Assembly: GCF_026460945.1 (NCBI RefSeq)
Contig: NZ_JAOVZV010000015.1
Span: 1-64,000, forward strand
DNA length: 64,000 nucleotides
Source of the DNA: Chryseobacterium luquanense
GTDB lineage: Bacteria > Bacteroidota > Bacteroidia > Flavobacteriales > Weeksellaceae
Direction: 5' to 3'
Part shown: positions 33,908 through 42,518 of the stretch, piece by piece
Position numbering within the stretch: position 1 is the first letter of the stretch
How the letters are laid out: each line of letters starts with the position of its first letter
Notes under the pieces: generated by a model
Told to the model about the DNA's origin: nothing
The model's database searches: none
Seen by the model: only the letters and a program-made list of their open reading frames with translations
Position numbers and translations under genes: made by a program

Positions 33908-35584
33908 TTAGCTTTCCTTTAAAAAATTAAAATAAGCCTTCTGTGTATCTGCATTGTTTTTACCTTGTGTATTGACTTCCATTATTTTAGGCTGCACATC
34001 AGGTTTGAAGAAATTATCAAAAACACGGTCTAACGTTCCGTCGTCATCTACTTTCACATAAGAAAAACCGAAATGCTTCGCTAGAAACTCAGCATTTTTA
34101 TGATGCTTTGTCGCGATAAATTCGTCAACTGTATTGGAGTTGGCATTTCCTGGTCCTGGAATGATTTTAAAGATATTCCCTTCTCCGTTATTGAAAATAA
34201 TAATTCTGGTAAATGGTGGAATATATTGATTCCAAAGGCCATTGATATCGTAGAAAAAACTTAAATCTCCGGTAATCAACAAAGTCGGATTTGCATTTTT
34301 AATGGCAAAACCCATCGCTGTAGAAGTTGAACCGTCAATTCCGCTGGTTCCTCTGTTGCAGTACATCTTTCTTTTACCAAAATCAAACAACTGTGCATAA
34401 CGAATCGCCGACGAGTTGCTGAAATGGATATTGTAATTTTCAGGAATGCTTTGAGAAGCTTTATTAAAGAAATAAAAATCTGAAAACTCTGTTAGGTTTA
34501 AAAAGTCTTTATGTTTTTTATCTTTTTTATCTCGTAGAACATCCCAAAGATTGTAGTAAGGTTTTGGTTCTAAGTTGATAAAATTTAACAATTTAGAAAA
34601 GAAAACTTCAGGCTTGATTTCTAATTTTTGGGTTAAAGCAAAATAGGTATCGGGTTGCCAAACCTCATCCAAATGCCAATGCTGTTTCGGATGTGCATTT
34701 CTTAAAAACTGTTTTACTTTTTTTGAAACCACATTTTGCCCGACTGTAATCAATAAATCCGGAGCATACGTTTTAAAATCCTCTTCTGTAAAGGCAAAAA
34801 TGTAACGGTCGATATGTCTGAAAAACTTTTCGTGATATAAGTTTGAATTAGCTTCACTTAAAACAACGACGGAATGATTTTTAACCAGTTGCGTTAACTG
34901 ATTTTCCAGCTCAGGACTGTAATCTTTTGTCCCGACCAAAATCATGATTCTCTGTGAAGTATTCCAGTCTGCCACTAAATTTGAAGGAATTTCGTAATCT
35001 TTCTTTTTTATTGTTTTTTCCACTTGAGGAAAAGTAGGAAGTTCTGAAACCAATTCGTACAAAGGCTCTTCCAAAGGAATATTGATGTGAACCGGACCTT
35101 GTTTTTCAAAACAAAGCTCGATTGCTTTTTTTATAATATCTGAATTGATATTTTCCGCATCATCTTTGCTGTCTTCCATCAATTGAAAATCTCCGTAAGA
35201 ATGCTGATGAAAGAGGTTGTTTTGCCTTATGGTTTGCCCGTCAAACAAGTCAACGTAATCCGTAGGTCGGTCTGCCGTCAAAATCAACATTGGAACGTTT
35301 GAATAAAAAGCTTCAGTTACGGCAGGATAATAATTTGCCGCTGCAGAACCGCTCGTACAGGTAATTGCAACCGGTTTTTTCTCACTCATTGCCATCCCAA
35401 GAGCTACAAAGGCTGCACTTCTTTCATCAACAATACTGAAACAATTGAAATCATCCATTTCCGAAAAATGTATTGCCAAAGGAGCATTTCTGGATCCTGG
35501 AGATATGACAACGTCTAAAATTCCGTATTGCTGAAAAAGATTGGCAAGTACCTGAATACTTCTCTTGGAGGAATATTTTTTCAT
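33908..35584 (-). CDS. menD: 2-succinyl-5-enolpyruvyl-6-hydroxy-3-cyclohexene-1-carboxylate synthase
   Basis: A 558-residue ThDP enzyme of menaquinone synthesis joining isochorismate and 2-oxoglutarate. VVISPGSRNAPLAIHF, IVDERSAAFVALGMA (catalytic Glu in DERSA), TSGSAAANYYPAVTEAF, LTADRP, and the ThDP/Mg motif ITGDLSFFYDINGLWN are all present. Length is standard. No other men gene is adjacent. A 30-codon frame overlaps its start by 4 bp. Confidence 0.95.
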   Translation of the reverse strand: MKKYSSKRSIQVLANLFQQYGILDVVISPGSRNAPLAIHFSEMDDFNCFSIVDERSAAFVALGMAMSEKKPVAITCTSGSAAANYYPAVTEAFYSNVPMLILTADRPTDYVDLFDGQTIRQNNLFHQHSYGDFQLMEDSKDDAENINSDIIKKAIELCFEKQGPVHINIPLEEPLYELVSELPTFPQVEKTIKKKDYEIPSNLVADWNTSQRIMILVGTKDYSPELENQLTQLVKNHSVVVLSEANSNLYHEKFFRHIDRYIFAFTEEDFKTYAPDLLITVGQNVVSKKVKQFLRNAHPKQHWHLDEVWQPDTYFALTQKLEIKPEVFFSKLLNFINLEPKPYYNLWDVLRDKKDKKHKDFLNLTEFSDFYFFNKASQSIPENYNIHFSNSSAIRYAQLFDFGKRKMYCNRGTSGIDGSTSTAMGFAIKNANPTLLITGDLSFFYDINGLWNQYIPPFTRIIIFNNGEGNIFKIIPGPGNANSNTVDEFIATKHHKNAEFLAKHFGFSYVKVDDDGTLDRVFDNFFKPDVQPKIMEVNTQGKNNADTQKAYFNFLKES

Positions 35585-35673
35585 TTGAAAATTTCTATTG
35601 TTTTTTTAAAGTCAAATGCAATCGCTTTAATTTTCTCGTATTTATTTACTAATTGAGCCATTGTCGATTTCAT
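35581..35673 (-). CDS. Possible 30-residue leader peptide before menD
   Basis: Minus-strand ATG at 35673 begins a frame reading KSTMAQLVNKYEKIKAIAF and ending in TGA, which overlaps the menD ATG as ATGA. An inner ATG (35661) would give a 26-residue version. A -7 element lies directly upstream, so the first ATG would be almost leaderless. The coupling arrangement is real; translation is not proven. Confidence 0.35.
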   Translation of the reverse strand: MKSTMAQLVNKYEKIKAIAFDFKKTIEIFK

Positions 35674-35677
35674 AGAG

Positions 35678-35685
35678 CAAATTTA
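35678..35685 (-). promoter_or_regulatory. -7 element TAAATTTG upstream of menD
   Basis: A full match to TAnnTTTG on the minus strand; transcription would start near 35674, about 90 nt before menD. Confidence 0.5.
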
Positions 35686-35760
35686 GTTTATAAATAATTA
35701 ATTGTAAAATCATTTAAGCCAAAAAATCTGTAAATTAGCCCCACGTAAAATTTCTATAAA

Positions 35761-36711
35761 ATGGATAAAATACCTAGTGTAGACCTGCGTGATTTCCTTT
35801 CGGACAACCCGGAACGCAAACAGAAATTTGTAAATGAAATCGGAAAAGCTTACGAAGAAATTGGTTTTGTAGCCCTTAAGGGACATTTCCTGGATGACCA
35901 ACTCGTAGATGATCTTTATGGAGAAGTAAAAAACTTCTTTGAACTCCCCACAGAAACCAAACAAAAGTACGAGATCCCCGGAATTGGTGGACAAAGAGGC
36001 TATGTAGGTTTCGGAAAAGAAACTGCAAAAGGATTTAAAAAGGGTGATTTGAAAGAGTTTTGGCATTTCGGACAATACGTTTCGGATGACTCAAAATACA
36101 AAAGCCAATATCCTGATAATGTGATCGTAGACGAACTTCCAAAATTTAATGAAGTAGGTAAGGAAACTTATCAGATGCTTGAAAAAACAGGAAAATATGT
36201 GTTGAGAGCTTTGGCTTTATATCTTGGTTTGGATGAGTTTTATTTTGATGATAAAATTGCAGAAGGTAACTCTATTTTGAGACCCATTCATTATCCGCCA
36301 ATCACTCAGGAGCCCGATGATGCAGTAAGAGCTGCAGCTCACGGAGACATTAACTTAATTACTCTTCTGATGGGTTCTCAGGGAAAAGGACTCCAGGTTC
36401 AAAATCACAAAGGAGAATGGATCGATGCGATTGCAGAACCAGACGAATTGATGATTAATGTTGGAGATATGCTTTCGAGACATACCAATAATAAGTTAAA
36501 GTCTACGATTCACAGAGTGGTTAATCCGCCAAGAGAATTGTGGGGAACTTCAAGATATTCTATCCCTTTCTTTATGCATCCTGTGAGCGAAATGTCGCTG
36601 AATGCGCTTGAAAATTGTGTAGATGAAAATCACCCAAAATTGTATGAAGATACAACTGCAGGAGAATTTTTACACGAAAGATTAATTGAATTGGGATTAA
36701 TTAAAAAATAA
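35761..36711 (+). CDS. Isopenicillin-N-synthase-like 2-oxoglutarate/Fe(II) oxygenase
   Basis: A 316-residue enzyme with the DIOX_N start (IPSVDLRDFLSDNPERKQ, GFVALKGH) and the catalytic core: HGDINLITLL (His and Asp iron ligands), STIHRVVNP (second His) and RYSIPFF (Arg-x-Ser for 2-oxoglutarate). GQRGYVGFGKETAKG is a conserved N-terminal element. Bacterial members are of uncertain substrate; the plant and fungal relatives oxidise secondary metabolites. It is a single gene with its own terminator. Confidence 0.85.
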   Translation: MDKIPSVDLRDFLSDNPERKQKFVNEIGKAYEEIGFVALKGHFLDDQLVDDLYGEVKNFFELPTETKQKYEIPGIGGQRGYVGFGKETAKGFKKGDLKEFWHFGQYVSDDSKYKSQYPDNVIVDELPKFNEVGKETYQMLEKTGKYVLRALALYLGLDEFYFDDKIAEGNSILRPIHYPPITQEPDDAVRAAAHGDINLITLLMGSQGKGLQVQNHKGEWIDAIAEPDELMINVGDMLSRHTNNKLKSTIHRVVNPPRELWGTSRYSIPFFMHPVSEMSLNALENCVDENHPKLYEDTTAGEFLHERLIELGLIKK

Positions 36712-36716
36712 TTTTA

Positions 36717-36743
36717 AAACCGGACTTTTGAGTTCGGTTTTTT
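36717..36743 (+). terminator. Terminator of the oxygenase gene
   Basis: AAACCGGACT / AGTTCGGTTT with one G-U pair, loop TTTG, then a T run. Confidence 0.8.
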
Positions 36744-36788
36744 ATTTTCAACAGCATCATCTATGAAATCCACATAAAATAATTCTCC

Positions 36789-36815
36789 CACAGATTTCAC
36801 AGATTCCCACAGATT
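36789..36815 (+). repeat. Three CACAGATT short repeats
   Basis: CACAGATT at 36789-36796, 36798-36805 and 36808-36815, spaced 9-10 bp, followed by an eight-T run. They lie in the 196-bp gap downstream of the oxygenase gene. Confidence 0.5.
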
Positions 36816-36907
36816 TTTTTTGTGTATTAAAAAGAAGTAACTTTTAGGCAGACCATATCTTTAAAATCTTCTATGGAAACCCGTACGATTAGCACAACAT
36901 TTTTTTA

Positions 36908-37951
36908 TCAAAACAATCTTAACTGCTGTTCCCTCGTCCCCGTAAAACCATCCGTTGAAAGTTTTGGAAATTCTTTTCCATCGAAATATTTCTTTCTTCC
37001 GATTTTAAAAGTATTGTGAATCATTTCAGCAATATTTCCTTCACCTTTCATTCTTTCAAAAATTCTTTTGTCACCCAATTTTCCGCCGCGCATTGAGCGA
37101 ATAAGGTTTAAAACTTTTTGTGCTCTGTCGGGAAAAGCATCTTCAATCCATTTTACAAAAACGGGTTCTACGGTATCATTTAATCTCACCAAAGTATAGC
37201 CAAAACTTTGTGCTCCCACATCTGAAATAGCTTTTAAAATCGCTAAAGGTTCATCACTGTTTAATCCGGGAATAATTGGTGCAACCATTACATTAACAGG
37301 AATTCCATTTTCAGACAAAATTTCGACAGCTTTCAGTTTATTTTTTGATGAACTCGTCCTAGGTTCCATTTTTCTACGCAAATCTTCGTTGATAGTCGGA
37401 ATACTTAAAGAAACAGAAACCAAATTCTGTTCAGCCATCCGTTTGATAATATCCAAATCTCGCAACACCATTGCGTTTTTCGTAAGAACATTGACAGGAT
37501 GTCTATAATCGAGACAGACCTGCAGCAATTGTCTTGTAATTTCAAATTGTCTTTCAGCAGGCTGATAACAGTCAGTGTTTCCTGAAAGTAAAATCGGCTC
37601 AGGTTTATAACCTCTTTTTCTGAAAAATTTTTCGAGCAGTTCGGGAGCATTTTTTTTGACCATGATTTTTCTTTCAAAATCAATTCCGGCGCTATACCCC
37701 CAATATTCATGCGTTGGTCTGGCGAAACAATAAGAACATCCGTGTTCACAACCCTGATAAGGATTCATCGAATATTCCATCGGCAAATCTTCACTTTTCA
37801 CCTGATTAACAATTGTTTTCGGGAAAACTTCGGTGAAAGTGGTTTTTACAGGTTCAAAATCTTCATCTTCAGGTTCAAAAGTATATTTATCGAAACGGTT
37901 GATAACATTTCGCTGCGCTCCCTGACCTTTTATGATATTTTCGTTCTGCAT
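36908..37951 (-). CDS. Radical SAM protein, PA0069/SPL-like family
   Basis: A 347-residue protein started at 37951 (MQNENIIKGQGAQRN); the frame upstream (28 codons) is open but hydrophobic and runs against the gene promoter region. The radical SAM cluster motif is CEHGCSYC (CxxxCxxC), followed by FARPTHEYWGYSAG. SGNTDCYQPAE, NVLTKNAMVLRDLD and RRKMEPRT belong to the PA0069 group, related to spore photoproduct lyase. The reaction is unknown. Confidence 0.85.
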   Translation of the reverse strand: MQNENIIKGQGAQRNVINRFDKYTFEPEDEDFEPVKTTFTEVFPKTIVNQVKSEDLPMEYSMNPYQGCEHGCSYCFARPTHEYWGYSAGIDFERKIMVKKNAPELLEKFFRKRGYKPEPILLSGNTDCYQPAERQFEITRQLLQVCLDYRHPVNVLTKNAMVLRDLDIIKRMAEQNLVSVSLSIPTINEDLRRKMEPRTSSSKNKLKAVEILSENGIPVNVMVAPIIPGLNSDEPLAILKAISDVGAQSFGYTLVRLNDTVEPVFVKWIEDAFPDRAQKVLNLIRSMRGGKLGDKRIFERMKGEGNIAEMIHNTFKIGRKKYFDGKEFPKLSTDGFTGTREQQLRLF

Positions 37952-38019
37952 TTCTGATGTAAAAGTAGAATGGAATTTCTGTAAAATAATAAGTTTTAAC
38001 ACTAAAGTTTTCCACAAAA

Positions 38020-38055
38020 AAATCCGGCATTCCAAAAAAATCGGATGCCGGATTT
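38020..38055 (-). terminator. Terminator of the 38085 gene
   Basis: A perfect 11-bp stem AAATCCGGCAT / ATGCCGGATTT; on the minus strand it is followed by TTTTTGTGG. Confidence 0.75.
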
Positions 38056-38084
38056 ATAAAAAATTTATATCTGTTTACTACTTC

Positions 38085-38285
38085 CTATTTGAATGCGTAG
38101 AACTCAATACCATGATCGTCATCGTCACTTTTTTTATCAAAGTGTCTGTGATGATCCGAATAGTATTCGTTGTACTTTTTGTGTTTTTTACCTAAAATTT
38201 TCTTTACGCTTAAAAAACTTATTACTGCCAAAAGACCTACTCCTCCTGCCAGTAAAACTCCTACTTCTTTTTTCATGTTTTTCAC
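38085..38285 (-). CDS. Small single-pass membrane protein
   Basis: A 66-residue protein with one hydrophobic segment (VGVLLAGGVGLLAVISFL, about 8-25) then a basic stretch and a His/Asp-rich tail (SDHHRHFDKKSDDDDHG). It has its own terminator, which supports a real gene. The His/Asp tail could bind metal ions, but that is speculation. Confidence 0.6.
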   Translation of the reverse strand: MKNMKKEVGVLLAGGVGLLAVISFLSVKKILGKKHKKYNEYYSDHHRHFDKKSDDDDHGIEFYAFK

Positions 38286-38438
38286 GATTTTGTATTGTGT
38301 TCTATCAAATAGTGTACCTTTTTATATTTTTGATATGACAATTTTTGTTAATATTTATAGCAAATTTATTAATACTGAGTTAAAACCCGTTTTCTAATTT
38401 ATGGTTTAATAATTGTACTGACAAATAAAAATATTATT

Positions 38439-38783
38439 ATGGAAAATTCAGAAAATAATGACCAAATGTCGACCCTAAGTCAAGTCATGGAAACCTTGAG
38501 AAAAAGGGGAATACACAAAGAATTCAGAATGAATGACGAGTGCCAAATGAAGTATGATAATTCTGAAAAAAACTATCTTCCAGAGGAATTGGTCATCTTA
38601 AAAACTTACCGTTTTGAAGGCGATAGCAATCCAGATGACAATATTGCTTTGTATGTTTTGCAGGATAATGATAAGAATTTAGGAATAATTATCGATTCTT
38701 ATGGTGCAGACAGCAATTATCCCGGTGAAGAATTTGATACTTTTCTGCGAGATATTCCAATTCAGGAAAGTGATGAATATTAA
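38439..38783 (+). CDS. Conserved small acidic protein of Bacteroidota
   Basis: A 114-residue soluble protein: STLSQVMETLRKRGIHKEFRMN at the start, YLPEELVILKTYRFEGDSNPDD in the middle and EEFDTFLRDIPIQ at the end. I recall similar short proteins in this phylum being labelled phosphoribosylpyrophosphate synthetase in databases, but none of the PRPP-synthase motifs are here and the protein is far too short. Function unknown. Confidence 0.65.
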   Translation: MENSENNDQMSTLSQVMETLRKRGIHKEFRMNDECQMKYDNSEKNYLPEELVILKTYRFEGDSNPDDNIALYVLQDNDKNLGIIIDSYGADSNYPGEEFDTFLRDIPIQESDEY

Positions 38784-38803
38784 ATCAAACTAATTTATAT
38801 ATA

Positions 38804-38835
38804 AAACTCCCAAAATTATTCAGTTTTGGGAGTTT
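38804..38835. terminator. Bidirectional terminator between convergent genes
   Basis: A perfect 12-bp stem AAACTCCCAAAA / TTTTGGGAGTTT; it covers the stop region of the AsmA-like gene and serves the 38439 gene. Confidence 0.85.
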
Positions 38836-41515
38836 CTTTTTTATTGAAAACCCTTTTAAACAGACCTTTCTTTTCTTTCGGTTTTTCAGATTCTTTTTTC
38901 TGAGCTGAAGCATTTGCTTTTGATGAACCCAGTTCTTTTGAAATATCTTTTTTTGCCTCCTTCACAGAATTCTTTACATCTTTCACACCACTTTTCACAT
39001 CTTTTACGGTATTTACAGCTCCTTCAACGGTCTTTTTAGTTTTATCGACGTTAACTCCGATGAGTGTCTTTTTTAAACCATCTTCAATTCCTTTCCAAAA
39101 CATATTAAAGAATGATTTTGTAGGATCTCTTTCTACATCTTCTACAACAACCGATTCCGGAAATTTACCTGAATCTGATTTAATGAAAATATTGGCAACT
39201 GCACTCAAAACTCCCTTTTTCTCTTTGCTGTTTTTATCTAAAATTGAAACTTTTAGATCTTTATGTTTAATATTAAAAGCTCCTCCAATTCCTTTCGGAT
39301 TTCCTTTAAAATTAAAGATCATTTCCTGAATTGTTCCGGTTGCTGTAACGCTCATGTAAGGTACCACAAATGCATTCAGAGCAACTGCCGGAATATTACT
39401 AAGTTTTCCCGCAATGGTAAAATGATCGTTTTGATCCGCAGTGTTGAAGCCCCAATTGACAGAAAGTGGTGAGGTTTTCATAAACGTACAGTCAATTTTT
39501 ATCTGAACATTTGTTGGTTTACCTTTCATTTTTGCAGAATTCAGATTTTTTACATTCATATTAAAATTTGTGAATGTCAATTTCCCTGGCCCGCTGCTTT
39601 TCGGTGTATCTTCTTCATACTCTAAAACCGAATTTTTCAATTGAAGTTGATTGATAAACATTGGAATTTTAATCGACCTTAGCATTTTAGAATACAAAGG
39701 CTTTATTTTAGGATCATCTGCAGGAATTTTAGATCTGAAAATATTAGCATTCGCAGAATTGATCGTAACATTTGCCGCATTAATTGATTTATTTTCTGAA
39801 AACAAATCCCAATTTCCCTGGGCAGAAATTTGATTAACTTTTATGTCATACAAATCACTTTCCACAGGAATCATTCTGATAAACTGAGCTCTGGAAACCA
39901 GAGGTACCATTGTAAACTGATTGATTTCGACTTTGTTTTTATTTAAAGCCAAACTTCCGCCGCTCATCCTATAGAATTTCGTTTTGTAATCGAAATTTTT
40001 GGTTGTTAAAACATAATCTTTTATTTTAACTGCCATTCCGTTTTTTGCACCATTTTCAACCAATTCAAGCTGATTTACGGCTACATTTAAATCATTAAAA
40101 GTTAAAGGCTGATTTTCGCTTTCGTACGTAATATTTGAATTTTTAAGCAAAATTTCCCCCACAACAATCGGAAATTGAATTCCTTTCACTGCCGTTTTTT
40201 TCTTTGGAATAGTTTTTCCTGCAGCAATTTTACCGTTGATTCCGTCAATTAAAACATCTTTTATATCGAGATTTATTTTTTTATCAACAAATTTGAATTC
40301 ATTGATGTTAAACTGAATCAGATTTGTTTTAAAATCCATTGCCATTTTTGGCGAATTGGTTGGTTTTGCAACAATATTTCTTATTTGTCCACCTTTGGGA
40401 TTCAAGCTAAAATTCTCAACAAAAATATCTTGAGCATCATTATAGTGAATTCCTTTTCCTGAAATTTTAAAATTTTTATACAAAACCGGAATTACTTCCT
40501 GCGAACTTTCTTTGGTAAATTCAAGTTTATTAATATTCACGCTTAAATCTTCCGCAAAAAACAAATCAGATTCGTCTGCTTTTACAATCTGAACTTTAGC
40601 ATTATTTAGTTTAATAATATCCAAATTAAGCTCGAAATTCTGTTTCTTTTCAGCCTTTTTTACTGCAATAACTCCCGTTTTATAAACTTTCAAAAAAGCA
40701 TTCTGGAAATCTGCATTTGATAAAGAAGTCTTGTTTTTTTTCAGAACAATATCCTTAAAACTCATTTTAGGAATACTGAACTGGAACATTTGAGTTTTTT
40801 TCGGATAATTTTTTTTAAACTGTTCAAACGAAATAATGGGCATCAGTTGGAAATTCTCCACCGACATTTGCCCATTTGTAGTAGTGATTTTTGCAATTTT
40901 TAAAGTGTAAATATCATCAGGCTGAAAGAAAAAATCTTTTCCGGTAATTTTATATTCATCAAAAACGACAGGAAGATTATTTTCTACTGATTCTTCAGTC
41001 AATTGAAGATTTTCGACATATAAATCGAGTTCATTAACGCTTGCAAATTTCTGCTTGGTGTATTTAAAAACATTAATTGTTCCTTTATTGATTCTGATAT
41101 TTTCAAAATTGACAGGATTTGGTTTCTTTCCTGTTTTTACATCTTTTGGTTTTGCGAGGATAATATTCAGATTAGGTTTTGCCAACAATAAATCTGATGA
41201 ACTAATTGTCTTATTAAACAACGCATCATAAATCCCGAAACGACTGATCTTTAAAGTATCAATTGTTCCTTGAAGTCCAATTACATTAATGTTTTGTGGA
41301 TTTTTATTGTTGACGGTAATTCCCGTTGCGAAAATATTTCCGGTTCCCAAATCGACATCCAAAGATTTGTAAGAAACCTTGTAATCTGTATTTTTCTTGA
41401 TATAATCAGGAAGCTGGGTTTTGAGCCAGATGTTGAGTCCGAAATTGGCAATCAGAACGATTCCAAATAAAATTCCAAGACCTATTAAAAGCTTTTTAAC
41501 CCAAGGTTTTTTCAT
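38816..41515 (-). CDS. AsmA/DUF748-like large envelope protein
   Basis: An 899-residue protein with one N-terminal membrane anchor (VKKLLIGLGILFGIVLIANFGL) and a long beta-rich body with repeated units such as INKGTINVFKYTKQ, LLKNSNITYESENQPLTFNDL and QLKNSVLEYEEDTP (function lines that recur every 140-170 residues). The C-terminus is a charged, lysine-rich helix (about 820-899, DVKSGVKDVKNSVKEAKKD) that may be disordered. AsmA-like proteins form long periplasmic bridges proposed to move phospholipids to the outer membrane. Alone in its unit. Confidence 0.7.
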   Translation of the reverse strand: MKKPWVKKLLIGLGILFGIVLIANFGLNIWLKTQLPDYIKKNTDYKVSYKSLDVDLGTGNIFATGITVNNKNPQNINVIGLQGTIDTLKISRFGIYDALFNKTISSSDLLLAKPNLNIILAKPKDVKTGKKPNPVNFENIRINKGTINVFKYTKQKFASVNELDLYVENLQLTEESVENNLPVVFDEYKITGKDFFFQPDDIYTLKIAKITTTNGQMSVENFQLMPIISFEQFKKNYPKKTQMFQFSIPKMSFKDIVLKKNKTSLSNADFQNAFLKVYKTGVIAVKKAEKKQNFELNLDIIKLNNAKVQIVKADESDLFFAEDLSVNINKLEFTKESSQEVIPVLYKNFKISGKGIHYNDAQDIFVENFSLNPKGGQIRNIVAKPTNSPKMAMDFKTNLIQFNINEFKFVDKKINLDIKDVLIDGINGKIAAGKTIPKKKTAVKGIQFPIVVGEILLKNSNITYESENQPLTFNDLNVAVNQLELVENGAKNGMAVKIKDYVLTTKNFDYKTKFYRMSGGSLALNKNKVEINQFTMVPLVSRAQFIRMIPVESDLYDIKVNQISAQGNWDLFSENKSINAANVTINSANANIFRSKIPADDPKIKPLYSKMLRSIKIPMFINQLQLKNSVLEYEEDTPKSSGPGKLTFTNFNMNVKNLNSAKMKGKPTNVQIKIDCTFMKTSPLSVNWGFNTADQNDHFTIAGKLSNIPAVALNAFVVPYMSVTATGTIQEMIFNFKGNPKGIGGAFNIKHKDLKVSILDKNSKEKKGVLSAVANIFIKSDSGKFPESVVVEDVERDPTKSFFNMFWKGIEDGLKKTLIGVNVDKTKKTVEGAVNTVKDVKSGVKDVKNSVKEAKKDISKELGSSKANASAQKKESEKPKEKKGLFKRVFNKKETPKTE

Positions 41516-41546
41516 GATTATAAATTTAAACGCATTACAATTATTT

Positions 41547-42338
41547 TTAAACAGTTAGCTCAATTACATATCCTTCATGCCCTCTTACATTCATAAAATT
41601 TCCACCTTCAAAACTTAGATATTGCCCTTTAATCCCAATTAATTTTCCTGTAAATTCAGGTTTTTTATCTAAAGTAAAAGAGGTCACTTTTTCAGGTTTC
41701 GAAAACGGATAATCAAATTTCCACATATCTTCACCTTCCGAATAGAACTGCTGGAAATCTTCAGGAAAATATTCTCTTATTTTTTGCTGAAAATCTGCCA
41801 AATCAATCTCGTCTTCAAAATCATCCTGCAGCATTTTTCTCCAGTTGGTTTTATCGGGAAGATGGTCTTTCAATGCAACTTCTATCATTCCGGCTTCGTA
41901 GCGGTTTTCTGTTCTGGCAATCGGTAAAGCAAATGTTGCGCCTTGATCGATCCATCGTGTGGGAATTTGCGTATTTCTCGTCACACCCACTTTCACATCA
42001 CCTGTATATGCAAGATATACGGTATGCGGTTGCAATTGGATTTGTTTTTCTATTTCTAAATCTCTTTCGCCAACTCCCAAGTGCGCAGTGGAAAGTTCAG
42101 GACGAATAATGGTATCACTTGCATAAGGACTTTCGAAGAAGCAGCTTTTACAAAATCCCATTCTGTAAATTGTTTTATCTAAACCACAATTTACACATTG
42201 AAAACCTGTATGTTTTATAGTCATTTCCTTTCCGAACAATTCGTTCATGTGAATAAGATCCCCTGAAAGGTTGAGATAATATTGGATAGGTTGAGCATCG
42301 AAACTCGTCATTTTTAAAATTTGCCCCTGAAACTGCAT
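41547..42338 (-). CDS. DUF2797 family protein
   Basis: A 263-residue protein started at 42338 (MQFQGQILKMTSF); 15 upstream codons are open but unlike the family. It has a zinc-finger-like CVNCGLDKTIYRMGFCKSCF (two CxxC pairs) at about 60-80, then VYLAYTGDVKVGVTR and IPTRWIDQGATFALPIARTENRYEAGMIE. The latter stretch looks like a GIY-YIG-type fold with KVG in place of YIG (inference). Function unknown; a nucleic-acid role is plausible from the zinc pairs. Confidence 0.75.
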   Translation of the reverse strand: MQFQGQILKMTSFDAQPIQYYLNLSGDLIHMNELFGKEMTIKHTGFQCVNCGLDKTIYRMGFCKSCFFESPYASDTIIRPELSTAHLGVGERDLEIEKQIQLQPHTVYLAYTGDVKVGVTRNTQIPTRWIDQGATFALPIARTENRYEAGMIEVALKDHLPDKTNWRKMLQDDFEDEIDLADFQQKIREYFPEDFQQFYSEGEDMWKFDYPFSKPEKVTSFTLDKKPEFTGKLIGIKGQYLSFEGGNFMNVRGHEGYVIELTV

Positions 42339-42492
42339 GTTAAATAATTTAAAAGTAAAAGTACGAAAACAAGAAATACTCAAGCCATCGTTTTTTAATT
42401 ACTTTTTTAGCCGAATTTAAAAATCGCTTTATTTTTCAGCTTGATATCTCAAATATTATCAAATTATTAAAGGAAAGAAATTCTTAAATTTA

Positions 42493-42500
42493 TACTTTTG
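42493..42500 (+). promoter_or_regulatory. -7 element TACTTTTG of the epimerase gene
   Basis: Full match to TAnnTTTG, about 15 nt of leader before the ATG at 42519. Confidence 0.6.
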
Positions 42501-42518
42501 TGCAACTAAAACACTCAG

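Noticed and set aside
36780-36830. CRISPR-like array from CACAGATT repeats
   Set aside because: Units of 8 bp spaced by 1-2 bp and only three copies; no cas genes. Simple short repeats.
37405-37749. Second minus-strand frame of 114 codons inside the radical SAM gene
   Set aside because: Alternative frame of the real gene; it lacks any motif, while the main frame has CxxxCxxC.
39060-39833. Plus-strand open frames of 60-90 codons inside the AsmA-like gene
   Set aside because: They are antisense to a clearly coding 899-residue frame, lack promoters and have no family features.
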